DNA of 64,000 nt from the NCBI GenBank assembly GCA_030704615.1, contig CM060734.1, positions 18,292,001 to 18,356,000 on the forward strand, in the 5' to 3' direction. The first letter of the stretch is position 1; every line of letters starts with the position of its first letter. This document shows positions 10,186-22,100 of the stretch, one piece after another. The translations under genes and the position numbers were made by a program. Source of the stretch: Takakia lepidozioides. Lineage: Eukaryota; Streptophyta; Takakiopsida; Takakiales; Takakiaceae. The notes under the pieces are model-generated. The model saw nothing but the letters and a program-made list of their open reading frames with translations. It searched no databases and was not told where the DNA came from.

Positions 10186-11165
10186 TTTCCAACGTAGAGG
10201 TAATTCTGAGCGCGGCAAGATGGGAATCCGGCGCCGGATTTCCATCCTGCAGGTAATTCGCAGCGCGGATAAATGGAAATCCGGCGTCGGATTTCCATCC
10301 GCCAGGTAGGGCGGCGCGCCAAATTTTCGTCATGCTGGTAATTCGGAGCCGGATGGATGGAAATCCGGCACCGGATTTCCATCCGCCAGGTAGGGCGGCG
10401 CGCGAAATTTCCGTCACGCAGGTAATTCTGCGCGCGGATGGATGGAAATCCGGCCCCGGATTTCCATCCGACAGGTAGGGCGGCGCGCGAAATTTCCGTC
10501 ACGCAGGTAATTTTGCGCGCGGATGGATGGAAATCCGGCGCCGGATTTCCATCCGCCGGGTAGGGCGGCGCGCCAAATTTTCGTCATGCTGGTAATTCGG
10601 AGCCGGATGGATGGAAATCCAGCGCCGGATTTCCATCCGCAAGGTAGGGCGGCGCGCGAAATTTCCGTCACGCAGGTAATTCTGCGCGCGGATGGATGGA
10701 AATCCGGCGCCGGATTTCCATCCGCCAGGTAGGGCGGCGCGCCAAATTTTCGTCATGCTGGTAATTCGGTGTCGGATTTCCATCCGCCAGGTAGGGCGGC
10801 GCGTGAAATTTCCGTCACGCAGGTAATTTTGCGCGCGGATGGATGGAAATCCGGCGCCGGAATTCCATCCGTCAGGTAGGGCGGCGCGCCAAATTTTCGT
10901 CATGCTGGTAATTCAGAGCCGGACGGATGGAAATCCGGCGCCGGATTTCCATCCGCCAGGTAGGGTGGCGCGCGAAATTTCCGTCACGCAGGTAATTCTG
11001 CGCGCGGATGGATGGAAATCCGGCGCCGGATTTCCATCCTGCAGGTAATTTCAAGCGCCGAATTTATGTCATGCAGGTAATTCGGAGCCCGGATGGATGG
11101 AAATTCGGCGCCGAATTTCCATCCGCCAGGTAGGTCTAAGCGCCGAATTACCATCCTGTAGGTAA
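10186..11165. repeat. tandem array of palindromes (half-site GGATGGAAATCCGGC)
   Basis: About a dozen copies of a near-perfect 30-base palindrome (half-site GGATGGAAATCCGGC followed by its reverse complement) are joined by spacers of about 50 bases. Two spacer types alternate. One contains GCGCGCCAAATTTTCGTCAT and ends AATTCGGAGCC. The other contains GCGCGCGAAATTTCCGTCAC and ends AATTCTGCGCGC. Toward the right end the palindrome changes to the AATTCGGCGCCGAATT form. Open frames running through this are periodic by-products. Such DNA should form strong hairpins or cruciforms. Confidence 0.85.
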
Positions 11166-11284
11166 TTCTGAGCGTGGCCGCTTGGTTTTTCGGAGAAAAA
11201 CACAGTAAACTGTTAGTTTTGTGGCTGAAGTCCACTTTTAGACATGTTTTTCATGGACTCCTTGACTGCTAGAGGGAAATCGGA

Positions 11285-12280
11285 ACGGCCCCGGACGGAA
11301 ATTCGGCGCCGTTTTTCCATCCTGCGAGGTTTTTATATCGTCCAGTTTTCGGCCTCACCACCCGACCGGACTTCCTTTGATGGGGTCCGGATGGAAATTC
11401 GGCGCCGAATTTCCATCCGGGGGATACTCTCTGTCGGACAGGTGCCGTCCTCTCCGCCCGAGGCGACTTCATCCGGGCGTCCCCTATTGGATATTCGTTG
11501 CCGAATTTCCGTCCGGGGGTTGAAATGTGACGGTCATATGTCGGTCTTTCCCCCCTCCCCGACTGCATCCGAATGGCCCCAGATGGAAATTCGGCGCCGT
11601 TTTTCCATCCGGGGAGGTTTTTATGTCGACCAGTTTTCGGCCTGACCCCCCGACACGACTTCCTTTGGGGGGGCCCGGATGGAAATTCGGCGCCGAATCT
11701 CCATCCAGGGATGCTCTCTGTCGGACACGTGCCGGCCTCTCCGCCCGAGGCGACTTCATCTGGGCGTCCCCTGTTGGATATTCGGTGCCGAATTTCCGTC
11801 CGGGGGTTGAAATGTGACGGCCAGGTGCCGGCCTCTCCCCCTCCCCGACTGCATCCGAACAGCCCCGGATGGAAATTCGACGCCGTTTTTCCATCCGGGG
11901 AGGTTTTTATGTCGACCAGTTTTCGGCCTGACCCCCCGACACGACTTCCTTTGGGGGGGCCCGGATGGAAATTCGGCGCCGAATCTCCATCCAGGGGATA
12001 CTCTCTGTCGGACACGTGCCGGCCTCTCCGCCCGAGGCGACTTCATCCGGGCGTCCCCTATTGGATATTCGGTGCCAAATTTCCGTCCGGGGTTGAAATG
12101 TGATGGCCATGTGCCGGCCTTTCCCCCCTCCCCGACTGCCTCCGAACGGCCCCGGATGGAAATTCGGCGCCGTTTTTCCATCCGGGGAGGTTTTTATGTC
12201 GGCTTGTTTTCGGCCTGACCCCCCGACACGACTTCCTTTGGGGGGATCCGGATGGAAATTCGGCGCTGAATTTCCATCTA
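11285..12280. repeat. tandem array of about 290-bp units with TTCGGCGCC palindromes
   Basis: Three full units and a partial one recur with a period of about 290 bp. An anchor is 'TCTCTGTCGGACA(C/G)GTGCCG', near 11428, 11715 and 12002. Each unit carries three palindromic sites built on GATGGAAATTCGGCGCCG, one of them degenerate (ATTGGATATTCGGTGCCGAA). A C-rich segment reads GACCCCCCGACACGACTTCC. The right edge of the array joins a hAT transposase fragment directly. Confidence 0.85.
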
Positions 12281-12551
12281 GCAATCTTGTGCGGAGATTG
12301 TGATAAGTCGGAGGCACGTACGTGGATCTGGACTCCGAGGTTGCTCTAACGGCATAAACAAATGTCGGAAGCATTGCCACATTAAATGGTATGTTGGCCT
12401 CAAAGAAAAACTGCGCCCATTTTTTATCCAACTGTCTTTTCGCAGACAAGTTAAGACCTTCTTGCATGGATTGCTGCCGTAATCCTCTACTCCGTTGAAG
12501 TGTAAGGGTACAAAGAGGTGTTGAAGCAGGTGTTGCTCCGGCACAACCCAC
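12278..12551 (-). pseudogene. hAT-type transposase fragment (DUF659-like)
   Basis: The minus frame reads WAQFFFEANIPFNVAM, then TFVYAVRA and YVPPTYHNLRTRLL. This matches the plant hAT pattern 'aRffy.~nipFnva.s..f...i.a...~g..y.pPsy..lR..lL'. The match stops exactly where the palindromic array begins, so the 3' part is lost. No dimerisation domain or BED finger is visible. Confidence 0.6.
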
Positions 12552-12607
12552 TTATCCAAGGACATCCGAAGCCTCACAAGAGTCGCCCTGGGTACTAATC
12601 GAGGCAT

Positions 12608-13285
12608 CCTGACGGGAAGATGGAGTGTTCGGCTCAGAGGTCATGTCCAGATCCAAAGACATTGGAATATTGCCTCCATACTGGGCATAGATGCTTTAGG
12701 GCATAAACCCAACCCAGCGCTCTTCACACCTTTATAGCCGAGGTGAGCAAGCAACCGATCCTTACGATAAGAAAGCTTTAATCCACATAGGTTGCACTCA
12801 ACACTACCAGTGGCACTGACAGTGTTCGGGATTGCCGTATACTAAGGGCTCTATTCCTCCCTCATCTTCACCCAATATCCACTCCCCTGGGACCTAGCAA
12901 TGCAAGCAACAAAAAACAGTCACCTATAAATGAACGTGTTGTGAATGTAGAGTGCAATGCGATAGCCCAACACTTCTACACCTGTCAGCAACCCAAGTGG
13001 GTCGATGTGGGTTGTAGTGTTGAGCTTATACACAATCTGCTGAAGTGGCTTTGGTGGAAGCCACAACGGCAAAAGGTGCGCACCCTCCTCCTAGGCTACA
13101 CTCTCGTTCAATGGAAGATAACATCCAAAACAACCTCAAGTGTTTGCGCCAAAAGAAGTGAAGAGCTTGGTGACCCTCCTCCCTTATATATGATCCAAGA
13201 GGGATGAAAGTGAAATGAAAATGAAATGAATAAATGACGAACCAATAACGCCCACCAGAAAAAGGCTGTACAACCATATTTGTTG
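12608..13285. other. no recognisable gene
   Basis: Only short unrelated open frames occur here. A 'CACTACCAGTGGCACTG' stretch near 12,802 resembles a CACTA terminus, but no partner was found. Confidence 0.3.
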
Positions 13286-13288
13286 TAA

Positions 13289-14310
13289 TTTTGAAATTAC
13301 GCGACCGCTAATACTACGGTCGCTATTTTTATTTTATTTTATGAAAAACAAACGACCGCCACTACTGCGGTCGTTTTTATTTCCTTTCATTTTGTGTAAT
13401 ATTGCGGTCACTTCTATTTTGTATATTTTTAAATTTAAGCGACCGCCCGTATGGCGGTCGCTATTGTTTTTTATTTCAAAATATAATGCGACTGCCGGTA
13501 TGGCGGTCGCTTCATTTGTTAATATATTTAAAATAAAGCGACCGCCAATATGGTGGCCGCTTTTATTCTTAATATTTAAAAAAAAACGCGACCGCCAGTA
13601 AGGCGGTCGCTTTTAATCTTTATATTTTCAAGTTTAAGCGACCAACTTAATATATATTTTAAAATTGACGCGACCGCCGGTTTGGTGGTCACAAATATTG
13701 TATTGTTTTAAAACAAGCGACCACCGGTGTGGCGGTCGCTTTTATTTTCATATGTCGCTTGTTTTTTTTATAATAATTTTAAATTTACCGACCGCCGTAT
13801 GGCGGTCGTTTGTTTTTCTATATATTTTTTAAATTAAGCGACCGCCCAATGGCGGTCGCTGTTTTTTTTATATTTTTAAAATTATCCGACCGTCCTCGCT
13901 TGTTCTGTACATATTTACAAAATTGTGCGACCGCCAATACGGCAGTCGCTTGTTTTCTTTTTTTAAATTAGGCGACCGCCAATACGACCGCCAATCTTGT
14001 TTTTTTGAAAAAATAAATTGAAGCGACTGCCAAGATAGTGGTCGCTATTTTTTTTTAAAAATTCGAAAAATAAAACGACTGCCAGTGCGACCGCCAATCT
14101 TGCTTTAAAAAATAAATAAATTGAAGCGACCGCCAATATGGCGGTCACTATTTCTTTTTCTATTTCGAAAAATAAAGCGACCGCCAGTGCGACTGCCAAT
14201 CTTGCTTTTAAAAAAAAAATTGAAGCGACCGCCAATACGGCGGTTGCTATTTCTTTTTCAATTTCGAAAAACAAAGCGACCGCCATAATTGGCGGTCGCG
14301 TTCAGTTTGT
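13289..14310. repeat. array of about 18 GCGACCGCC...GGCGGTCGC hairpins in AT-rich spacers
   Basis: Modules of 20-23 bases (GCGACCGCC, 3-5 loop bases, GGCGGTCGC) recur about every 50 bp, for example at 13439-13461, 13588-13610, 13716-13738 and 14276-14299. Spacers are T/A-rich. In 13,960-14,290 a larger unit of about 105 bp (half-module, full module, TTCGAAAAATAAA) repeats three times. Plant CACTA (En/Spm) transposons have subterminal hairpins of this style, so this could be a transposon end; no CACTA terminus or target duplication was found to prove it. Confidence 0.8.
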
Positions 14311-14406
14311 TAATTTTCAAAATGTATTTGCCACCGCCACCGTGTCGGCGATGTGGCTGCTTAAGTGACAATATTTTACCTGCTACTATTTTTACCAGAA
14401 TATTCC

Positions 14407-14474
14407 CCGAACCTGACGTGACGGAGGTCCCGTCAGCGTCAGGTCTGACATGACCTGACGCTGACGGACGGACG
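14407..14474. repeat. inverted repeat CCGTCAGCGTCAGGTC / reverse complement
   Basis: CCGTCAGCGTCAGGTCTGAC is followed directly by its complement ATGACCTGACGCTGACGG (about 14,429-14,467), flanked by further GACGTGACGG/GGACGGACGTGAT sequence. It is a short perfect hairpin. The rest of 14,311-15,290 shows no gene. Confidence 0.6.
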
Positions 14475-15289
14475 TGATGCTGATAACCGGGCTCTAGGCA
14501 TGTCATGATTTTAGCTGTAATTGGGGTTACTCCCAAGTCTGAAGGAGCCAGACTGATATTGGTGTAAGATAGGCTCTCCTTTGGTTACTTACATTGCGAG
14601 GAAATAAATACGGGGCTGAGACCAACACGCCCTTTTGCATGGTATAGTGGGAATGCCCACATGGAGCATGCATTGACATTTGGTACTGTGAAGGTTGAGT
14701 TACGCAATTGTGATTGCTAAACACCTGATGTACTTTGCTGATGGCTTCCAAGCAATATCCAGAAAGAACATAGATCCATACCGACTACTTTATTATGCAA
14801 TAGGCCTAGGAAGTGCCAGTCCCCATCCAAAAGATCAACATTCCTCACTCTATTGGGGCCTGCTGGGTTCGCATGAAACCAGTGCCCCAAAGCAAATAGG
14901 TGTATTCAGCGAGACCACACCACCACGACAATATAATCCCACCCCACCATGACAGGCTATACATGAATTGGTATATGAAATGGCCATTAATTGTGCGAGT
15001 GATACCTGCCTAAAAGGGGGGAATTTTTTAATGAAAAAATGGTATACCCTTACCGGTGTGTACACAGATAGAATTTAGCCCAACTATAGAGCCGTTACAA
15101 ATACAATTGCAATCCTGAGATTATAAATGAATGCGGTCCTTCAAGTTTAGAGTCAATTTGAAACAATAAAAAACACTGAATAAAGTTAGGAGAGGAAGCC
15201 TATAATGTCCATCTGCTTTTCTTTTAAAAAAGCACTTGAAAGGGGACGGAGCCCATTGATTGAGGGTGGGAAATTATCATATCGACGAG

Positions 15290-15665
15290 GCCGTGGAAGC
15301 TGACAGTGGCGAAACTCTCAACTATGGGCGACCGCTGAGGTGGCGGTCATTCCAGAGAGAACTTCCGGCGACAGCTGAAGCGGTCCCCTCTATACATAAA
15401 AAAAATGACCTTTCACGGCCCTTTTTTCCACGTCTTTGTGCCTTTTTTTAGTTTAATGTGAGGAAAGGGCCTCCGGCCCCTTTCTCTTAAAACAAATCAA
15501 ATAATTCCAAATAAAACGTATCCAGGGCACCGTCCCCTGTTACTTTAGTAAAAAAGAAAAATGACGATTGCAGCGGGTCCACGTTTAGTGGGCGACCGCC
15601 TCAAGTGGTCGCCAAGTCCTACCGTTGGTTGGCTGGGCGACAGGCTCAAGCGGTCCACTATAGCA
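15290..15665. repeat. scattered GCGACCGCC-type modules
   Basis: Isolated modules of the 13.3-14.3 kb family recur here: GGGCGACCGCTGAGG...GGCGGTC near 15,325 and GGCGACCGCCTCAAGTGGTCGCC near 15,593. They may mark the other end of a degraded element. 15,666-16,139 has no recognisable gene. Confidence 0.5.
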
Positions 15666-17049
15666 CAGGTTGCCTGAGCGGCACCATCCGCGACCACCAC
15701 AGGGCACTGTTATATTCAGAAGAGAGACTACCTGTACAGAGGCACCGGTGATCTACATAGACCAGGGAGATAAAGAAGAGGAAGAGGAGTCCCGGGGGTG
15801 CTGGAAAATGGCAAGAAGATGGGGTGGCCGAGTAGGATATCACATGAGGCAAGACTAAAACTGAGCGGTGCCCTTCAGCCTGGTACTACAAAATAGAGGG
15901 TGCCCACAAATCCTGTACTAATGGCAGATGCCATCTTTTTTGTGTCTGAATTCGCACATCTATATGTTGGCCAGGTTTCTTATGGCAACAGGATAATGTA
16001 GGTTGAAACCTCTATATGGCAGGGGTCCATATATGTGATATTTGAATTGTATTCTTACTTATTGTCTAGAAGGTATGATGAAAAGGATACGTGCCAACGG
16101 CGCTCCACACTTGGGGAGCTGAAAGAGCTGCCACTATGAGACTTTGGCACGCACATGGCTACATTACACGCCCCATTCAAAAACGGAATGAAAAACAAAT
16201 CGTGAGCACGCGAAACACAGTCCAACAGGTCCCAAAGCAGTAGCAGCTCCAACAAAATACATTCAACGGGTGAACGGATGGTTGCCCATCCAAATCATTT
16301 TTGTTAGCTTCCAAACGTTGCCAGCACGTTCCAGACACCCTTTCACAGGTCCCGGACTAAATATCAGATCAATCGAAAATTCATTCGATGGCTCAACGGA
16401 TGGTTGGCCATCGAAATGATTTTGGTTCGCTTTGAGATTTGGCCACTATGTTCCATGTGCCATGTAAGAGGCCCCAGAGTAATATCAGATCAATCGAAAT
16501 TCGTTCAATGGGCCAACGGATGGTTGCCCATCCAAATGATTTTTCGTTCGCTTTCAAACCTTGGCCAGTGTGTTCAATGTACACCCTCTGATACGTCCCA
16601 GTGTAATACGAGATCAATCGAAAATCATTCCATTGTCCAATGAGGCGTTCATTTGTCATCTGGTTTTTGTTCAATGCGAAAAAGAAATCCTGCAATGCGT
16701 GCACGGCTATTGCACCCATTGAACGGTTGTGGTTGAAGCCCCTCTTTTGCCCGCACGTGCTCGAACACGTGTGCGACACATGTGCGGAGACACAACAGAC
16801 GAATAAATCATTTGCCTCCCCATCGACGCGCTCCCCCCTCAAGCCATTCCACATTTTTAATTGAATTTAAATTTAGTTTAAGCCAATAAATAGGTTTGCA
16901 CTGCCTTTCAGTGGGGTTTCTGGCACGTATCGATTTTGTTTTTGGCTCAATTTTGTTCTGCGGCTTCCAGCATCCCACGGCTACTCCCCCGCCAAAATTT
17001 GGACCAATCAAAAATGCCCCCCCAAAAAAGGTGTTCTCTTTTCCCTCAC

Positions 17050-17178
17050 CATTGCAGAACTCTCTATGAAGAGTGCATGAAGTAGAACGCCAAATCAAGT
17101 TTGGAGTGCAAAACAGGGAAGAAACTGACTTGATTTGGCGTTCTACTTCATGCACTCTTCATAGAGAGTTCTGCAATT
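17050..17178. repeat. satellite orientation switch 1
   Basis: Sequence 17050-17098 is repeated in inverse at about 17129-17178, with a spacer of about 28 bases. Left of about 17,127 the monomer runs in the minus sense and right of it in the plus sense. The junction sits inside the TTGATTTGGCGTTCTACTTC segment. Confidence 0.8.
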
Positions 17179-19084
17179 GTGAGCGGAAAGAGAACACCTT
17201 TTTTGGGGGGCATTTTTGATTGGTCCAAATTTTGGCGGGGGAGTAGCCGTGGGATGCTGGAAGCCGCAGAACAAAATCGATACGTGCCAGAAACCCCCAC
17301 TGAAAGGCAGTGCAAACCTATTTATTGGCTTAAAATAATTTTAAATTCAATTAAAAATGTGGAATGGCTTGAAGGGGAAGCGCGTCGATGGGGAGGCAAA
17401 TGATTTATTCGTCTGTTGTGTCTCCGCACACGTGTTCGAGCACGTGCGGGCAAAAGAGGGGCTTCAACCACAACCGTTCAATGGGTGCAATAGCCGTGCA
17501 CGCATTGCCGGATTTCTTTTTCGCATTGAACAAAAACCAGATTAAGACGAGTGAACGCCTCATTGGACAATGGAACGATTTTCGATTGATCTCGTATTAC
17601 ACTGGGACGTATCAGAGGGTGTACATTGAACACACCGGCCAAGGTTTGAAAGCGAACGAAAATCATTTGGATGGGCAACCATCCGTTGGCCCATTGAACG
17701 AATTTCGATTGATCTGATATTACTCTGGGGCCTCTTACATGACACATCGAACATAGTGGCCAAGTCTCAAAGCGAACCAAAATCATTTCGATGGCCAACC
17801 ATCCGTTGAGCCATCGAATGAGTTTTCGATTGATCTGATATTAGTCCGGGACCTGTGAGAGGGTGTCTGGAACGTGCTGGCAAAGTTTGGAAGGTAACAA
17901 AAATGATTTGGATGGGCAACCATCCGTTCACCCGTTGAATGTATTCTGTTGGAGCTGCTATTGCTTTGGGACCTGTTGGACCGTGTTTCGCGTGCTCACG
18001 ATTTGTTTTTCATTCCGTTTTTGAATGGGGCGTGTATTGTAGCCATATGCAATGTGCGTGCCAAATTTGGGAGCGATCGAAATTCATTTGGACCCAAAAC
18101 CACAGTTTCTTCCCTGTTTTGCACTCCAAACTTGATTTGGCGTTCTACTTCATGCACTTTTCATAGAGAGTTCTGCAATAGTGAGCGAAAGAGAACACCT
18201 TTTTTGGGGGGGCATTTTTGATTGGTCCAAATTTTGGCGGGGAGTAGCCGTGGGATGCTGGAAGCCGCAGAACAAAATCGATACGTGCCAGAAACCCCCA
18301 CTGAAAGGCAGTGCAAACCTATTTATTGGCTTAAAATCAATTTAAATTCAATTAAAAATGTGGAATGGCTTGAGGGGGGAGCGCGTCGATGGGGAGGCAA
18401 ATGATTTATTCGTCTGTTGTGTCTCCGCACACGTGTTCGAGCACGTGCGGGCAAAAGAGGGGCTTCAACCACAACCGTTCAATGGGTGCAATAGCCGTGC
18501 ACGCATTGCCGGATTTCTTTTTCGCATTGAACAAAAACCAGATTAAGACGAGTGAACGCCTCATTGGACAATGGAACGATTTTCGATTGATCTCGTATTA
18601 CACTGGGACGTATCAGAGGGTGTACATTGAACACACCGGCCAAGGTTTGAAAGCGAACGAAAATCATTTGGATGGGCAACCATCCGTTGGCCCATTGAAC
18701 GAATTTCGATTGATCTGATATTACTCTGGGGCCTCTTACATGGCACATCGAACATAGTGGCCAAGTCTCAAAGCGAACCAAAATCATTTCGATGGCCAAC
18801 CATCCGTTGAGCCATCGAATGAGTTTTCGATTGATCTGATATTAGTCCGGGACCTGTGAGAGGGTGTCTGGAACGTGCTGGCAAAGTTTGGAAGGTAACA
18901 AAATGATTTGGATGGGCAACCATCCGTTCACCCGTTGAATGTATTCTGTTGGAGCTGCTATTGCTTTGGGACCTGTTGGACTGTGTTTCGCGTGCTCACG
19001 ATTTGTTTTTCATTCCGTTTTTGAATGGGGCGTGTAATGTAGCCATATGCAATGTGCGTGCCAAATTTGGGAGCGATCGAAATT

Positions 19085-19138
19085 CATTTGGACCCAAAAC
19101 CACAGTTTCTGGGTCCAAATGAATTTTGATCGCTCCCA
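19085..19138. repeat. satellite orientation switch 2
   Basis: At 19110/19111 the plus-sense run ends in AAACCACAGTTTCT and is followed at once by GGGTCCAAATGAATTTTGAT, the inverse of the segment just before it. From here to 24,822 all monomers run in the minus sense. Confidence 0.8.
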
Positions 19139-22100
19139 AATTTTGCACGCACATGGCTACATTACACGCCCCATTCAAAAACGGAATGAAAAACAAATCG
19201 TGAGCACGCGAAACACAGTCCAACAGGTCCCAAAGCAATAGCAGCTCCAACAAAATACATTCAACGGGTGAACGGATGGTTGCCCATCCAAATCATTTTT
19301 GTTAGCTTCCAAACGTTGCCAGCACGTTCCAGACACCCTTTCACAGGTCCCGGACTAAATATCAGATCAATCGAAAATTCATTCGATGGCTCAACGGATG
19401 GTTGGCCATCGAAATGATTTTGGTTCGCTTTGAGATTTGGCCACTATGTTCCATGTGCCATGTAAGAGGCCCCAGAGTAATATCAGATCAATCGAAATTC
19501 GTTCAATGGGCCAACGGATGGTTGCCCATCCAAATGATTTTTCGTTCGCTTTCAAACCTTGGCCAGTGTGTTCAATGTACACCCTCTGATACGTCCCAGT
19601 GTAATACGAGATCAATCGAAAATCATTCCATTGTCCAATGAGGCGTTCATTTGTCATCTGGTTTTTGTTCAATGCGAAAAAGAAATCCTGCAATGCGTGC
19701 ACGGCTATTGCACCCATTGAACGGTTGTGGTTGAAGCCCCTCTTTTGCCCGCACGTGCTCGAACACGTGTGCGACACATGTGCGGAGACACAACAGACGA
19801 ATAAATCATTTGCCTCCCCATCGACGCGCTCCCCCTCAAGCCATTCCACATTTTTAATTGAATTTAAATTTAGTTTAAGCCAATAAATAGGTTTGCACTG
19901 CCTTTCAGTGGGGGTTTCTGGCACGTATCGATTTTGTTTTCGGCTCAATTTTGTTCTGCGGCTTCCAGCATCCCACGGCTACTTCCCCGCCAAAATTTGG
20001 ACCAATCAAAAATGCCCCCCCAAAAAAGGTGTTCTCTTTCGCTCACCATTGCAGAGCTCTCTATGAAGAGTGCATGAAGTAGAACGCCAAATCAAGTTTG
20101 GAGTGCAAAACAGGGAAGAAACTATGGTTTTGGGTCCAAATGAATTTTGATCGCTCCCAAATTTGGCACGCACATGGCTACATTACACGCCCCATTCAAA
20201 AACGGAATGAAAAACAAATCGTGAGCACGCGAAACACAGTCCAACAGGTCCCAAAGCAATAGCAGCTCCAACAAAATACATTCAACGGGTGAACGGATGG
20301 TTGCCCATCCAAATCATTTTTGTTAGCTTCCAAACTTTGCCAGCACGTTCTAGACACCCTCTCACAGGTCCCGGACTAAATATCAGATCAATCGAAAATT
20401 CATTCGATGGCTCAACGGATGGTTGGCCATCGAAATGATTTTGGTTCGCTTTGAGACTTGGCCACTATGTTCAATGTGCCATGTAAGAGGCCCCAGAGTA
20501 ATATCAGATCAATCGAAATTCGTTCAATGGGCCAACGGATGGTTGCCCATCCAAATGATTTTTCGTTCGCTTTCAAACCTTGGCCAGTGTGTTCAATGTA
20601 CACCCTCTGATACGTCCCAGTGTAATACGAGATCAATCGAAAATCGTTCCATTGTCCAATGAGGCGTTCACTTGTCATCTGGTTTTTGTTCAATGCGAAA
20701 AAGAAATCCTGCAATGCGTGCACGGCTATTGCACCCATTGAACGGTTGTGGTTGAAGCCCCTCTTTTGCCCGCACGTGCTCGAACACGTGTGCGACACAT
20801 GTGCGGAGACACAACAGACGAATAAATCATTTGCCTCCCCATCGACGCGCTTCCCCCTCAAGCCATTCCACATTTTTAATTGAATTTAAATTGATTTTAA
20901 GCCAATAAATAGGTTTGCACTGCCTTTCAGTGGGGGTTTCTGGCACGTATCGATTTTGTTCTGCGGCTTCCAGCATCCCACGGCTACTCCCCCGCCAAAA
21001 TTTGGACCAATCAAAAATGCCCCCCCAAAAAAGGTGTTCTCTTTCGCTCACTATTGCAGAACTCTCTATGAAGAGTGCATGAAGTAGAACGCCAAATCAA
21101 GTTTGGAGTGCAAAACAGGGAAGAAACTGTGGTTTTGGGTCCAAATGAATTTCGATCGCTCCCAAATTTGGCACGCACATTGCATATGGCTACATTACAC
21201 GCCCCATTCAAAAACGGAATGAAAAACAAATCGTGAGCACGCGAAACACAGTCCAACAGGTCCCAAAGCAATAGCAGCTCCAACAGAATACATTCAACGG
21301 GTGAACGGATGGTTGCCCATCCAAATCATTTTTGTTACCTTCCAAACTTTGCCAGCACGTTCCAGACACCCTCTCACAGGTCCCGGACTAATATCAGATC
21401 AATCGAAAACTCATTCGATGGCTCAACGGATGGTTGGCCATCGAAATGATTTTGGTTCGCTTTGAGACTTGGCCACTATGTTCGATGTGCCATGTAAGAG
21501 GCCCCAGAGTAATATCAGATCAATCGAAATTCGTTCAATGGGCCAACGGATGGTTGCCCATCCAAATGATTTTCGTTCGCTTTCAAACCTTGGCCGGTGT
21601 GTTCAATGTACACCCTCTGATACGTCCCAGTGTAATACGAGATCAATCGAAAATCGTTCCATTGTCCAATGAGGCGTTCACTCGTCTTAATCTGGTTTTT
21701 GTTCAATGCGAAAAAGAAATCCGGCAATGCGTGCACGGCTATTGCACCCATTGAACGGTTGTGGTTGAAGCCCCTCTTTTGCCCGCACGTGCTCGAACAC
21801 GTGTGCGGAGACACAACAGACGAATAAATCATTTGCCTCCCATCGACGCGCTCCCCCCTCAAGCCATTCCACATTTTTAATTGAATTTAAATTGATTTTA
21901 AGCCAATAAATAGGTTTGCACTGCCTTTCAGTGGGGGTTTCTGGCACGTATCGATTTTGTTCTGCGGCTTCCAGCATCCCACGGCTACTCCCCCGCCAAA
22001 ATTTGGACCAATCAAAAATGCCCCCCCAAAAAAGGTGTTCTCTTTCGCTCACTATTGCAGAACTCTCTATGAAAAGTGCATGAAGTAGAACGCCAAATCA

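Noticed and set aside
10100-12220. Long frames such as MTEISRAALPGGWKSG and the Pro/Arg-rich frames in the 290-bp array
   Set aside because: Periodic translation of palindromic repeats; both strands give equally long frames.
13289-14310. CRISPR array (repeats with regular spacers)
   Set aside because: The repeats are self-complementary and vary, the spacers are AT-rich and similar to one another, there are no cas genes, and the surroundings are clearly eukaryotic.
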